NCBI GenBank assembly: GCA_020226215.1
Contig: CM035233.1
Coordinates: 76,203,317-76,267,316, forward strand
Length of the DNA: 64,000 nt
Direction of reading: 5' to 3'
Source: Sindora glabra
Taxonomy: Eukaryota > Streptophyta > Magnoliopsida > Fabales > Fabaceae
Position numbers and translations under genes: made by a program
The notes under the pieces: model-generated
Seen by the model: only the letters and a program-made list of their open reading frames with translations
Databases searched by the model: none
What the model was told of the DNA's origin: nothing
In this document: positions 1 to 12,259 of the stretch, one piece after another
How positions within the stretch are numbered: the stretch's first letter is position 1
Layout of the letters: the number at the start of each line of letters is the position of its first letter

Positions 1-1260
1 TTAGATTATCAAACAATTTAGATTTAACATTTAGATCATTCAAATTTAGGATTCAAACAACTTAGATTGCCAGAATTTGATAGCAAATTATCAAATTCAG
101 GTAATAATTTTACCATTTTAGAGTCTTAAAATTTATAGGTAAATATTTTAGAGCTAGATTATGGTGGATTTTGTAAACACTCAATCAAGCATTGTTCACT
201 AATTCAGAGGGGGCTAATGATCAATATTTATATTCCAAAAGTGATAAAGGTAATTATTTAATACTTACATAACTATTTAGCCACTACTTTCCTACTACCC
301 TATCTAAGAAATCCCTATATAAGGTATACATTACTTTCACTGCTACTTAAATTATTCTCTTTTTACTACTTATTGTTAACTTAAGCATTAGAGGAGTGTT
401 GATAGCCCTTTATTTTTTTAGAAAACACTATTTGTCTTAGCAAATAGGGACCAAATGGGTTTTGAATCAAACAAAATAAATTATGTGCCATTGATATATA
501 AAATTAAATGTTATGTGATGAAAATTCAAGGGTGTTGTGTGTTTGGGATCCTTTTCGGCATCATTTGCCCAGGAGTACTCTTATTTTTTGTCCTCTTTTA
601 ATGTTCTCTATTTTGCAAATATATTGAAGAGAGAAGAATCCAGTGGATTTTACAATTTCATATGAATAATTCTTATAATATAAATAGTATTAGGGCAAAA
701 ATACTTTTTATTGCATTAAAGATCTCTTTTATCTTCACACTTATTTATTATTGGCTATCACTTGCACCAGATTTGTAAAAAGGCGGGGAAATTAGTTTTG
801 AAAAGGAATTTGGGTTAGTGGGTTTATTGTCGAAAATCTTGTGCCATTCTTATTATGGTATTTCAATTTGGTCTTGCATTTGCCAAAGCAAGCCTAAGTT
901 ATTAGGTCGAGTGTATCGGAGGAGGAACTTTGTTCCCTGAATACAAACTTCACAGTTACCTCTTTGGTAACTTTGCTAGAAATTTCAAAAATATTATATA
1001 TGATAAAAATAGAATTTGAAATAAATGTAAATTAAAGATAGTTAGTAAATATAAAATGATTGGATATATTTATAAAGATTAATTCAATAGATTCAAATTT
1101 TAATTTTAAATTTTATTTTTAATTACTTCTTGGAGAAATTTTTTTGAAAAAAAAATCTTTCAATGGATAACTCCTTATAAAACCATCAAAGTAACTCCGT
1201 CCCCAATGGGATAGAAGTTACACATGAACGTAATGCTCATAACTTCCCTATAAACCTAGC
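1..1260. other. intergenic, no gene seen
   Basis: AT-rich DNA without a supported reading frame. I see only short poly-A/T tracts. The GC-richer end (about 1190-1290) runs into the TATA and hairpin structure that follows. Some of it may belong to an old LTR-like sequence, but no paired copy was found. Confidence 0.5.
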
Positions 1261-1278
1261 TGCCATCGAGGCTCCCTC

Positions 1279-1286
1279 TATAAATA
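1279..1286 (+). promoter_or_regulatory. TATA-box-like motif
   Basis: TATAAATA sits in a locally GC-richer stretch (gctccctctataaataga). It lies about 36 bases upstream of a perfect hairpin and T-tract. It resembles the core promoter of an LTR or pararetrovirus-like sequence, but no downstream gene is visible. Confidence 0.35.
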
Positions 1287-1321
1287 GATAAGATTTGTAT
1301 CTTAATGAATATGAGTTTTTG

Positions 1322-1386
1322 AAAGTAAAGGAGCAATATCCATTTCAAGAGGATTGATATTGCTCCTTTACTTTTTTTTTTTTTTT
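1322..1386. other. perfect 19-bp hairpin followed by a T-tract
   Basis: Bases 1322-1340 (aaagtaaaggagcaatatc) are the exact reverse complement of 1356-1374, with a 15-base loop between. A run of T follows to about 1386. It could be a transcript hairpin, the end of an LTR-like element, or a small inverted-repeat insertion. No function can be assigned. Confidence 0.75.
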
Positions 1387-2948
1387 AGTAGTTTTTTATT
1401 TCCTTCAACATTCTCAATTAAATGTGTCTTTGTTCCAACCACCGCGTAAGCCCCTTGCAAAAGGTAGGCTGGTTCGCTTGAAGAGAATCTAGCCTAGATC
1501 AACTTAAGTTAAATGAAGTCTCTATTGAACTGTTTAAATTAAAGAATCAAATATGAAACTTTATACACCTTAAAGTTTATAAAATAGGACGAAAAAAGAG
1601 AATTTTTTTAAGGTCTGTATACTCATTATGCCTAGCATTGAATAGATTGCTATTCCCCTGAGAACAAAAGGATCAAAACCTTCCACACCTCATGTAGGAT
1701 TAGAAGTTATAATTCGTAGAGTGTATTTATTATTATTACTATTAAAATTCTTTTATTTTAAAATAAACAAGTCAATATAAAGTTTAAAGAGAAAAAAGCA
1801 ATCTAATCATTCAATTTGTTAAAAATTTAATGTATTATTTTTTAAAAAAAAAAAGCAAGGAGCTATCTTATTTCTAGGATTTAGGCTTTGATCGGATATA
1901 GATGAAATTAGTGAAGAAAGAAATGTAAAGAGAAAGAAAATAGAGAAAAATGTATTTTCTTTCCTCATGTTTGGTAAAGAAGAAAGAAAAAAGAATTGAT
2001 TTACCTTGTTGGATTAAACAAGAAAAAGGAAATTTTAATGAGTTTAAATGATAGTAATACTGTTTACTTGGCCTTCAAAACTTTTAAATAAAATCTTTAT
2101 CTTATAGAAATAATAACATGACTATATTAAAAATATAAATAAAATTTGTATTGTACAATAAATTATTATTATTATTATATTTAATAAAATAAGTTGGACA
2201 ATATTGCTAGAATAACTCATAGTCTTTATTAGAATTAAGTAATACTTATTACTACAATTAATAACATAAAGGTAAAATCAACATCATTATTAAAATTAAG
2301 AAAATCTATAGTAATTAGTATATATTGAAAATAACAACTAGTCATTATTTAAAATAAGAAAATTAATAAAACAAGTAAAAATCAGAAAAATTATATTTTA
2401 CTCACTAATGGTTTCTTCCATTTTTTACTTAACATACTTACATTTTCAAATGTTGAAAACACTTTATCCATTTCAATTTTTTTTCTATTCATTTTTTCAC
2501 AGAAAACTCGATAATGGATGAATTAAGTGAAATTAGATAAAATCATATATAGATCAAGTATAATTTTCCTATATTTATATGAATACTAGCTAGTGCATGG
2601 GTTTTTATTTTTTTTTCTAAGATAAGAATATTAAATATATAAAAAAGTTATGAAAATGTTATATTAATTTATTATATTTATTTTTAATTATTATATATTT
2701 AAATTTAAAATAAGTTTTTTTAATAAAAGTTAAAATATATTATATATGGTAAAATAATTCAATAAAATTAAATCTTAAACTATTTAAAAAATTTACATTA
2801 AAAGATTTTATTTCATATTGATATCATTTAGTTATATTAGTGTTCAATTCATAAACATATAAATGTAATTTGAAGAACCTTTTGAAGAGTTTTTTATGAG
2901 ATTATAATAATTTGGCATTTATGAATTTTAGTAATAGATTAAAACTAA
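1387..2948. other. intergenic, decayed MITE-like sequence
   Basis: No gene is visible. Around 1875-2160 a stretch rich in 'gaagaaagaaaa' preceded by a 'tttggtaaag'-type motif looks like the end of a non-autonomous transposon. From about 2820 to 2948 the sequence belongs to a dispersed repeat whose other half lies at 12648-12810, beyond the CACTA insertion. A second copy is at about 25190-25430. Confidence 0.45.
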
Positions 2949-2951
2949 TTC

Positions 2952-3480
2952 CACTACAACAATAATGGGCAACACCGATGATAACAACACTAATAACAAA
3001 AACTCGATCATCAATGATAGTTTTATCGATGACATTGTTGTCAGTGAATACCAAACTAAAACTAGTGCCTCTTTTTTATAGTAAAAAAAATTGACGAGAA
3101 AAAGTAATTTTCAGTGATGATATTTGTCGTCGATGAAGGTTTCAAATGTTTACCGATGACATTAGTTGTCGTTGAATATTGAATAGAAAAAATGAATAGG
3201 AAACAAAATTTTCAACGACAATAATTGTTGTTGTTGAGAATGACGCCTTATTTCCTATGCCAATCTTCAATGATGACATCTATCGTCGGTGAAAGTCATA
3301 GACTTTCAACAACAACACTGTCATTATTGAAAGTAACAGAAACAATTTCCCATGTCATCTTTAGCAATAACTTATGTCACTGGTGAAAATGTGAAACTTT
3401 CAACGACCACTTTCATCGATGACAAGTGTCATCATTATAGAGTGACACAAGAAATTGTGCCAGTAGATATTCCATTTGTC
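2952..3480. repeat. CACTA 5' terminal repeat and subterminal repeats
   Basis: After the terminal CACTACAACAATAAT, variants of a short motif recur in both orientations: CGATGAC, GTCGTCGATGAA, CTTTCAACGAC and GTCGTTGAA. In CACTA elements such subterminal repeats are the binding sites of the TNPA-type protein that brings the ends together. They thin out after about 3.5 kb. Confidence 0.75.
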
Positions 3481-3598
3481 GTCAATCAAGAGTCTTAATT
3501 TTTATCTGCAACTCTTTAACGACGATCGAGAAACTTGTGATTGTTGAAAGTTTGGCTATAAATTCGGCCCTAGCGCCTCTAAACTTTCATTTCATGCA

Positions 3599-3640
3599 AT
3601 GACAAAGGAAAAGCAGAGTAAAGACAAAAGACCTAAGGTA
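3599..3640 (+). other. possible first exon inside the CACTA element
   Basis: An ATG at 3599 opens a short lysine-rich frame (MTKEKQSKDKRPK) that runs into a good splice donor (AG|GTAAGT) at about 3640. Together with its place just after the subterminal repeats, this suggests the first exon of the element's transcript. Downstream exons cannot be joined with confidence. Confidence 0.3.
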
Positions 3641-5790
3641 AGTTTTTGTATAAGTTTTGATTCTTTTTTAATTTTGTATTATAATTCATTTTTATTTTTA
3701 ATATGTTCTAAGTTTTTATATGTATAATTTTGATTTATTAGCTATCATTGTTGTTCATTGTTGCTTGTGGTGGGCATTTCAAGATTATTAGTTCAGTAGA
3801 TATTTTTTGATTGAGGTAGGTAAATTAAAATTTATACTATTTTATTATAATGTGTAATTTATGAGATAAATAGCTTAATAAATTTATTTATTTCGATGGT
3901 GTGATTATTTTAGTATGAAATAAATTTTGATTAGTTTTATATGTTATAAATGTTGAATGTATTTGCGTAGTTTTATTTAAATGTGGAAGTTATAAATATA
4001 TTTTTTGTTGTTATTTTGTAACCTTTGAATTGTAATTTTTGCATAATGTAATATATGTGTAAGTTATTTAGCTAGATTAATATAAAATGGAATTGTTATG
4101 ATATTTTGTTTACAAATTTTAAAATTTAGGATGTTGTTTAGGAGAACAAAATTCTTAGTTACAAAATTATTAGTCTAGGATGTAATTTTGCATAGTAAAG
4201 TGATTAAGAATTTAATATAAAATATGTAATTAAGTAATATAAAATAGAGATAATAAATTTTAAAATATTATAAAATATATTCAATATAAGATATATCATA
4301 ATGTTTAACAAAAAGCTTCAAAAAAGGATCAAAACATTTGTACAAATGAAAATCTTATATTATTTAAGAATATAAGACAAAGATCAAAACCTAAAGTTTA
4401 AAAAGTAACAAAATTTATGAAATAAGGATAAAATTTTATATTTTTTTAAAAAATTAATATTTGAAGATCATTGATTCATCTGAAAGTGATGCATTTTAAT
4501 CATTATCATTATTTTATTTTACTATATAAAAAGAAAAAATATTTCACACAAATATTTACCAATCGAATCTCAAAGTTTAGGATTTATATTTTAAATACTT
4601 ATGTGAAAAAATAATATAAACATAATATATTTAATTTCATATTAACTATATTTTTAATAATTTAAATTTTTAATATTGAAACTATTAATCAAAAGAATTA
4701 ATTACATATTTTATTATTTAATAAAAATAATATATAAATTAAAATTTATTTATTAATTTATTTAATATTTATCAATCTATATTTAAAATTTAATATATAT
4801 TTCAATTGTGATTTTTCAAGGATACGTTTTAACTCTTTTAGAATATTTTTTAATATTCTTTTATAATATCTATAATTCAAATACCAATATTATTAGGTTG
4901 TATATTATAACATAATATGATATATTTTATGCTTACAATGAAAATATACTTAATAAGTTAGAGATTTAATTGAATTGGATTAATTAATTACATATTTTGT
5001 ATTAAATTAATCTCCAACTCACTTATTAAATTTGAATTTTATTTTTTCTCTATTTAAAAATAATTTGTAATATTTTATAAAAAATATTAAAACTTTAAAT
5101 AAAATAAAAAATAAAAAATAAATAATATAATAAATAATATATTATTATTTAAAAATATTAGATAAGTTTGACAAATAATATTCTTTAGCACAGATTAGTT
5201 TTTAGTATAATAATTAAGGAAAGTATAACACTTTGTAAACTAATGAAAACCTTCACAAATAAGGCACAACTACTAGCCTCACACAAATTAAATTTTGTAC
5301 AAATGCAATAAGATTTTAGATATTATGAAACCAATTCAAATTTAATTTGAATAAAAATCTAACAAGTATGCCAATTTCAATACTCCATATTATACCATCT
5401 CAAAACTAATATCCATCATAAAGTAAATATTGAAAATATGTAACATTGTAATTATACTTTAATAAAAATGTATAAGTAGAAAAAAATTAAATCTTACAAT
5501 TGTATTTAATAAAAGCTCTATGATCATATGAATAAGAATTTGAAATAGATTGTAAGAATTTAAATTTTTACATCGTTAAGATTTCTTGTACAAAATACAA
5601 TCCATAATAATATTATAAAATGTACATCTCATCAAGAGAGTTGAACTATGCATCTAATAAATATAGTAGATTAAGTTACAAAATTGAATTTTCAATTTGA
5701 AAATGTTAAACACAAATTTTACATGAATAGTTAATAAATTCAATAATGCAAAAAATAATACAACTTAAATAATAGTACTTATAAAATATT

Positions 5791-5866
5791 GTAATGTAAA
5801 TTTAAAATTATTGTAAATATATTTTTACAATAATTTTAAATAAAATTATATTTGCATTTGCATTAC
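5791..5866. repeat. near-perfect palindrome
   Basis: Bases 5801-5820 and 5821-5840 are reverse complements at 19 of 20 positions with no spacer. An outer pair (gtaatgtaaa at 5791 against tttgcattac ending at 5866) extends the fold. It looks like a foldback or MITE remnant nested in the CACTA element. Confidence 0.65.
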
Positions 5867-5882
5867 AAGCTTAAACCTATTT

Positions 5883-5918
5883 AAGGGTTAGTTAATCTGT
5901 ATACATTAACTAACCCTT
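5883..5918. repeat. perfect 14-bp inverted repeat
   Basis: aagggttagttaat (5883-5896) and its exact reverse complement (5905-5918) are separated by eight bases. It lies a few bases after the previous palindrome, inside the CACTA interior. It could be the end of a nested element. No function is known. Confidence 0.75.
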
Positions 5919-6479
5919 GAATTGTCCTATAAAGTTATAGTTATAATTAACAATTTATCTGGGTCTCATTTGATATTGTAGAAATTTCTTGGCATTCGAA
6001 CTATTCTTTAGGTGTGTACTAAACTAATGAATAGTTTATATACTTAGAGAACTACGGGAAAATGCTATCAAAATTTCTGTGTGTAGGAAACGAGGATCAT
6101 AGATAAATTGATGAAATTACAATTACAAAAATATTTCAAATGGGATAAGATCCTACCTTGTAGGATTAAAGTGATATAATGGATTTAGAGCATATGGAAA
6201 ACATTAATCACAATACTTAATTTCATAAGAAGTTATCTTCTTCTTGCTCAATGGTATGATATCTGTGGATAAAAGTTAGATCCATTTGCAAAATCCTTTA
6301 TCAGACAAGCATTAAAATAGTGCGATAACGTTTGTTAAGAGAGTTAAGAACTTTGTTAATGAAAGGGGTTTAGTGAGATGCCTATACAAGAAGTGCGTGA
6401 ATTTATTATTTCAAACATTAAGGACATTGAAGGAACATATTATAGATAATTGATTTCATCTATTATATATAAATTGAGT

Positions 6480-8100
6480 ACACCATGGTGATATGGATAT
6501 TTCGACTTCTAGGGGGATAAAAGGAGTATCTCTTGATGATAAGGATGAAATGGTTGATATTATCTACAATTTCATCAGCCTTCACATAATTGAAGATGTA
6601 GTTTACAACAAAGGGGCAGAGAATAAGGATACATTCGAGGGGCAAATGAGATCAAACTATAATGGTTGTGATAACCTATTTGAACAAGTAAAAACTGAAC
6701 TATACCCGAGATGCATATCATTTTCAACTTTGAACTTTCTAGTAAAACTCATGTACTTGAAGGTGTTATATAAGTGGACTAACAAGTCCTTCAATGATCT
6801 TTTAAAGTTGTTGAAATAGGTGCTTTCGAAGGATAACAAATTACTTAAATCACATTATGGTGTAAAGAAATGGCTCAATAAGTTAGGGTTAGGATATGAG
6901 TTAATCCATGTGTGCAAGCATGATTGTGCACTTTTTTGAAAAGAACATGTTTCAAAGGATAATTATCGAATTTGTGGTGAGAGCCGATGGGTAGATAAAA
7001 ATACAAAAGAAAAAAATGTAGCTAAAAAAATGGTTTAATATTTTTCACTAACCCTTCAATTAAAATGATTGTATGGGTCGAGGTATACTACAAAGGATAT
7101 GATATAGCATCATACTAGAAGGTCAACAGAGAATGGAGTAATATAACATTCAATTGATGGAGAAGTTCGACAAGAATTCAATAGAAGGCATCTTATTTTC
7201 TGCCAACCCGTGAAATGTTAGACTAGGCTTAAATGCGAATGGATTTAATCCTTTTGGTGATAGGAACTTATCATATAGCATGTGGCTAGTGGTCATGACT
7301 ATCTACAACTTACTTCCATAGATTTGCATGAATCATTTCTTTTTTATGTTGACCTTATTAATACTAGGGCCACAATCGCCAAGTAAAGATATTAATGCCT
7401 TCCTATGATCCGTTGTAGAAGAGTTAAGGCATCTTTGGGAGAGGGAGGTTGAGATTTAGGATACTAACATAAATATGATATTTAACATGCGAGTAGCTTT
7501 GTTATGGATTACAAATGATTTTCTTGTTTGAAGTAGTCTCTCTAAATGGAGTGGACAAGGCCATAAAGTATGTCATGTGTGCAATGATGATACTGTATTA
7601 GTTCGAGCTAGGGGAAAATAGCTCACGTTAGTTATCATTATTGGCTTCTAAGGAGTCACACATGAAAGAATATAAAAGAGTTTAATGGGAGGCCAGAGAG
7701 GAAAGCCTTCCCTTGTCCTCTTACAAATGAAATTATCATTGATCAACTAGGTAAGGTGGCACAGAGGCTTCCTGAAAAACATGTTTAGTTTAGTGGTTTA
7801 AAGCAAAAAAAGGGTGCCAATGAACTTAATTGGAGTAAGAGAAGCATATTTTTTTATCTTTGATATTCGCCAACAATGAGCTTGAGGCATAACATTAATG
7901 TAATGCATGTTGAGAATATATATGATAGTATTTTTAGTACATTATTAGATATTAAGCATAAAATAAAAGATACAAATAATACGAGACGAGATTTGAAAGA
8001 CATGAAGATAAGACCAAACTTATAAAGAGAAGGGCTAACTTTTCAAACCATATGTTGCATACACTTGCAACTAGGAGGAACGAAGACGGTTTTGTTAGTT
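6480..8100 (+). pseudogene. TNP2-like CACTA transposase, decayed
   Basis: Translation in shifting plus-strand frames recovers the TNP2 (Transposase_21) pattern. At about 6660-6830 there is a segment ending in LYPRCISFSTLNFLVKLMYL..LYKWTNKSFNDLLKLLK. This is followed by 'YGVKKWLNKLGLGYELIHVCKHDCALF', a CGESRW motif (about 6970), 'DGFNPFG'-like and 'PGPQSPSKDI'-like stretches (about 7230-7390), and 'LRHNINVMHVENIYD' near 7900. In the family this protein cuts the transposon ends. Many stops (for example after KLLK at 6817-6819) and frameshifts break it, so it cannot encode a full protein. It continues into the DUF4218 remnant. Confidence 0.8.
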
Positions 8101-8690
8101 CATAAAGAATGTGAAATTTTCTAACAGGTTTGATGAGAGTTTAAGCAAGAATATGACTAATCGAGATATAAAGTTAAAGGGGTTGAAATCACATAGACTG
8201 TCATGTTATCATGTAAAGATTATTAGGACCCTTGGTTTAAGCATTTTTACTAAGGAACTATCATATCCTATTATTGAGTTATACAACTTCTTCAACCAAA
8301 TATGCACTAGGACTCTTAGCAGGAGGGATGTCCTATAGGCCAAATAGGACATTGTCATCATTTTATGCAAGCTTGAAAAGATATACTTTTCAACATTCTT
8401 TGATATAATGGTTCACCTAGTGATGCACTTGCTTGACGAAGCATTACAAGGTGGTCCCATCCATTTTCAATGGATATACTCATATGAGAGATCAATGGAT
8501 ATACTCATATGAGAGATACATAAAAAAGTTGAAAGATTATGTTAAAAATTGTGCTCAGCCTGAGGATTCAATTGTAGAAGGATATGTTGTTAATAAGGCA
8601 TTGAATTTTATTCCATGTACCTGGAAGGAGCGGAAATTAGATTCAATTGACCTGATCGAAACTAGGAAATTGCATCCAAACACATAAAAA
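8100..8690 (+). pseudogene. DUF4218 domain of CACTA transposase, decayed
   Basis: The frame at 8111-8338 contains 'LKGLKSHRLSCYHVKIIRTLG'. After a stop come 'IVIILCKLEKIYFSTFFDIMVHL', then 'QWIYSYER' and 'RYIKKLKDYVKNCAQPEDSIVEGYV' (to about 8620). These are the signature strings of the DUF4218 domain that follows the catalytic domain in plant CACTA transposases. A 25-bp tandem duplication at 8468-8517 shifts the frame in the most conserved part. Confidence 0.8.
8468..8517 (+). repeat. 25-bp tandem duplication
   Basis: The unit 'caatggatatactcatatga' plus 'gagat' occurs twice back to back, starting at 8468 and 8493. Both copies are identical. Because 25 is not a multiple of three, it destroys the DUF4218 reading frame. 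Confidence 0.9.
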
Positions 8691-9189
8691 GGGCATTATT
8701 AGTGTTCAAATCTTAATGTTGACCACTGGGAAAAAAGATCATATCCCATTTTGATAGGAAGGATTGAGATATTATCATATGGCATATCTTGAACAACTGT
8801 GTTGAGATCAAAAAGTATCTTTAATAAGTTTTTATAATTATTCATGCTTTTCTCCTAATTAATTATAATGAACTAATGTATATATATCATGTAGTAAGCA
8901 TCGATAAGAGCTCAAATAAAATATCACTAAAAACATAGATGAGTTAAAAAGAACAAAATTTCTTACATGGTTTTACCATAAGGTAAAGGTTTATTTTTTC
9001 CAGTCGTGTTATATTAATCATATAAATGTTATTCCTTATTCATACCTCAATTTAACTCTTCATAAAAATGCTATATTCATAGATGTACCATTCATATAGA
9101 AATAATTTTTCGAAAGCTACTAAAGAGTTATTATTATTAGCTTCCAGTCCCAGTTTTACTATCATGGTATACTTAGCGTGTATTATAAA

Positions 9190-9680
9190 TGGGAGTGCGC
9201 TTTATGGTTGTGAAGCATAGAACATAAAATAATGGCATTTTCGTTCTGAGAATTGATAGTAATATGTTTTTTGGTATACTAAAAGATATTATAGACTTAA
9301 CTTATTTAAATAAATATAATGTAATGCTATTCAAGTGTAAATTGTGTGACACAGATCCTAGAAAAAAGAAGTTATGTGTTGACAAGAACATTATAAGTAT
9401 CTCTGTTAGTGGGCAATAATACAAAGATGACCCCTACATACTTGTAGTCTAAGCAAAACAAGTTTTCTACATCAAGGATCTTCTTGATAGGTTAAATTAG
9501 AGGATCATCTATAATGTGGTGCATCGCGATATATGGGACCAACTTGACGATGATGTTAGTATGCAAGACTTGTCATTCCTACAAGAAAGTAACTCCTTTA
9601 ATTTCAACCTCATAATTAATTTTGGAGAATTCCACGTAGTCAACTTGAAGGATTAAAAAAATAATCCTTTAATCATTTTA
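9190..9680 (+). pseudogene. DUF4216-like domain of CACTA transposase, decayed
   Basis: A plus-strand translation gives 'MFFGILKDIIDL', 'YNVMLFKCKLCDTDPRKKKLCVDKN', 'YKDDPYILVV', a stop, then 'AKQVFYIKDLLD' and, further on, 'HRDIWDQLDDD'. This order (gene-induced ligand segment, DPFI.ASQA.QVFYV.D, then an acidic tail) is typical of DUF4216 at the C-terminus of plant CACTA transposases. In-frame stops are present, so this is a relic. Confidence 0.7.
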
Positions 9681-9999
9681 CCTTCTAAGAATACTGGATT
9701 TGCCCTAAAAGGAGTAGACGTCTTCATCAATGATGAAGACAATTTTGAAAACAAAATGACTAAAGATTATATAAGGGAGGGAGTTCCACAATCTGATGAT
9801 GACGAAGAAACTAATAATCATGAAGATGAGTCTATTAGGTTTATCGATACTATTCAGATTAGGAAAACTATTTTTTTGCATTACAACTTATAATTGTGTA
9901 AGAGCTAGTATAATTTTATTATATGAGTATAGTAATTTATCTCTAGTAATCATTGATTCAATTGTGGACCTTTTTCTTAAGTATTTATAAAATGTGCAT

Positions 10000-11900
10000 T
10001 ATCCTAATTATGGCGGATGTTGAGGCATGACATCACAAAGGTGATACTAAAAGGGACCCTCTATGTCAGCCTACCCATCTTTCATCATAGTGTGAGGCAT
10101 CAGATATCTTTTCTTATTATGTATACTTAAGTTATTTATTTATTAAATTTGAATTAATGGTATTAATATTTTCTATTATCTATAAAAGTTACAACTTTAA
10201 AAAAGAAGGGCTCTAATAGGTCCTTAAGGTTGCATGAAAAGATGGACAAGAGCGGGGGGTGACCGATGCCTATCTAGTTTAATATGACTAGTACATGGCA
10301 TCAGGTATCTTTTCTTATTATGTATACTTAAGTTGTTTATTTATTAAATTTGAATTAATGGTATTAATATTTTCTATTATCTATCAAAGCTGCAACTTAA
10401 AAAAGGAAGGGCTCCAATAGGTCCTTAAGGTTGCATGAAAAGATGGAAAGGAGCAGGAGGTGACCGATGCCTATCCAATTTAATATGACTAGTACATGAC
10501 ATGCGATATGTGAGAATGCTAGCCATCTCCCCCATGATATAGGCAACATTATTCGAGCACACGTAGTAGCTGCGAGACAGAGTCTTGCAAAAGGTTTGCG
10601 TAAGTATCCATCTTTTTCCTATCTTAACTTAGTTATATTTAATTTTGAAATTTTTAGATATAATATTCACTAATTTGTTAAATGTCTTCTAATGTAGTCC
10701 CACTTCGAGTTTTAGGATATCTCAGACGTTGAGCGAGATAGAGCACTTAATGGTCTAATGCGGAATGCTACTGACATATATAGAGATTGGAAGTTCATGT
10801 TAGACAGACATTTTTCTTTAGCACAAGGGCAATCAAGACTAGGATTTTGACCTAGACCGTGCTAAGTGTTAAATGTCGCGATCTATCTCACCCTAGACAT
10901 GGTAGGAGTGTGTGAACTTCTTCAACAGTGATGATTATAAGGTAAGTATGATATTTGATAAAGTTACATCATTACTTCATATATCTAAATTATAAATGTA
11001 ACTATATCACATGATTATTTTTTTATTTGCAAGAGTTGTCCATGAGGAACACAGGTAACAGGGCCAAAAAGGTGGTGAATGATCGGCATTGGTCGAAATC
11101 CATTACCGCACATCGTTATAATAAGGTAATTTAACTTATTATTCATATTTTAAATGTATAATCTCTTTTCAATGCAATAATTATACTTATCCCATTTTTC
11201 TCTTATAAAATGTGAATAAAGAAATAAAGAGACGAGTGAGTTGTAGCCAGTACCAAAGAATTTTAGGGACTGACACATATATAAAATTGGGGAGTGAATG
11301 CATCCAACCCCCGAGGAGCAAAATATAAGTTAGCTAAACCTTATATCTTAGATAGAATTTTGTGAATATATACTATACTTTTTATAATTAATTTTTATTT
11401 TAATAACTTAAGATGAAGATGACTGAGCTGAGGACCTAACACATGCAGTCCAGTATGTCATCCAGTGGCTCACCTGACACTCTTGTATGGGTCAACGAGG
11501 GTGTCATTACTGATAAAGTACTTGGCATTTATCGAGGGTACAAAAGGGTAGTTAGTCGTATGTTAGTTGGCCAGACATATCATTCGATGGGTACTTTCAG
11601 TTTTGGAGCGAGTTCTCAATATGTGTCTTAGGTGGGTGAGTTACACGAGTAGCTGTAACAAAGTCGACAACAGAACTAGCAGTTAATTTAGGAGCAACAA
11701 CAATAACTTACTCAACAGCAGCAGATGCAGTAATAATTTGGGACATACCTGATAGAGCTCACGTCTGTACTTAGATAGCAGGGTCTTATACTGCCTATAT
11801 CTCCATTTGTTGTTACACAACCTAGGCCAAGCAAATTTGTGAGTGCTCCCCCCGCCCAACCATCCTCTCCTTCCTATCCACCACATTCGATACATCATCC
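10000..11900 (+). pseudogene. second CACTA gene, Transposase_24-like, decayed
   Basis: Plus-strand fragments resemble the Ptta/En/Spm plant transposase family (PF03004). They include 'FEF*DISDVERDRALNGLMRNATDIYRDWK' (about 10700-10800), a 'NRAKKVVNDRHWSKSITAHRYN' stretch (11050-11120) that matches the usual N-R-A-K..H-T-G-S-K-S block in outline, and a serine/glycine frame at 11443-11631. A glutamine-rich coding stretch (caacaacaataactt..cagcagcag) follows near 11690-11730. Stops and frameshifts interrupt it. In the family this gene provides the accessory DNA-binding protein. Confidence 0.6.
10096..10497 (+). repeat. tandem duplication, two copies of about 201 bp
   Basis: The segment starting 'ggcatcagatatcttttctt' at 10096 is repeated from 10297 ('ggcatcaggtatcttttctt') with only scattered substitutions. 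It ends before 'gacatgcgatatg' near 10497. It lies at the start of the second CACTA gene and probably duplicates an intron-exon junction. Confidence 0.85.
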
Positions 11901-12259
11901 TTGTCGTTAAGATGATGATTATTATAGTTACGGCACGGATAACAATGCTTCAGGTTATTTGCATCTTCCTTCCTTTTAGATTGTTTTGTATATATAGTTT
12001 TTTTTCATGTATAGACATTTATATCAGCCGTGTATATACGAATTTTTAGTGATGCATAAATAATTATATAGTTATAAATACAATTGTTTATTTTTTATCA
12101 TTAGTGTATTTTATTTTTATAATTTAAATTAAATAAAATTAAGTTAAAGAATATTAAATTAATTCAATTGAATTGAAGTAAAAATAATTTTATATTATAT
12201 TATTAGATATAATATATTTATTTAATTATATCAATTTTTAATTTTAATTTTAATTTTAA

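Larger units (their letters stand above)
3641..6440. other. non-coding CACTA interior
   Basis: About 2.8 kb of very AT-rich sequence between the 5' end and the transposase remnants. It contains two notable inverted repeats (5791-5866 and 5883-5918) and no supported reading frame. Some of it may be secondary MITE insertions. Confidence 0.5.
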
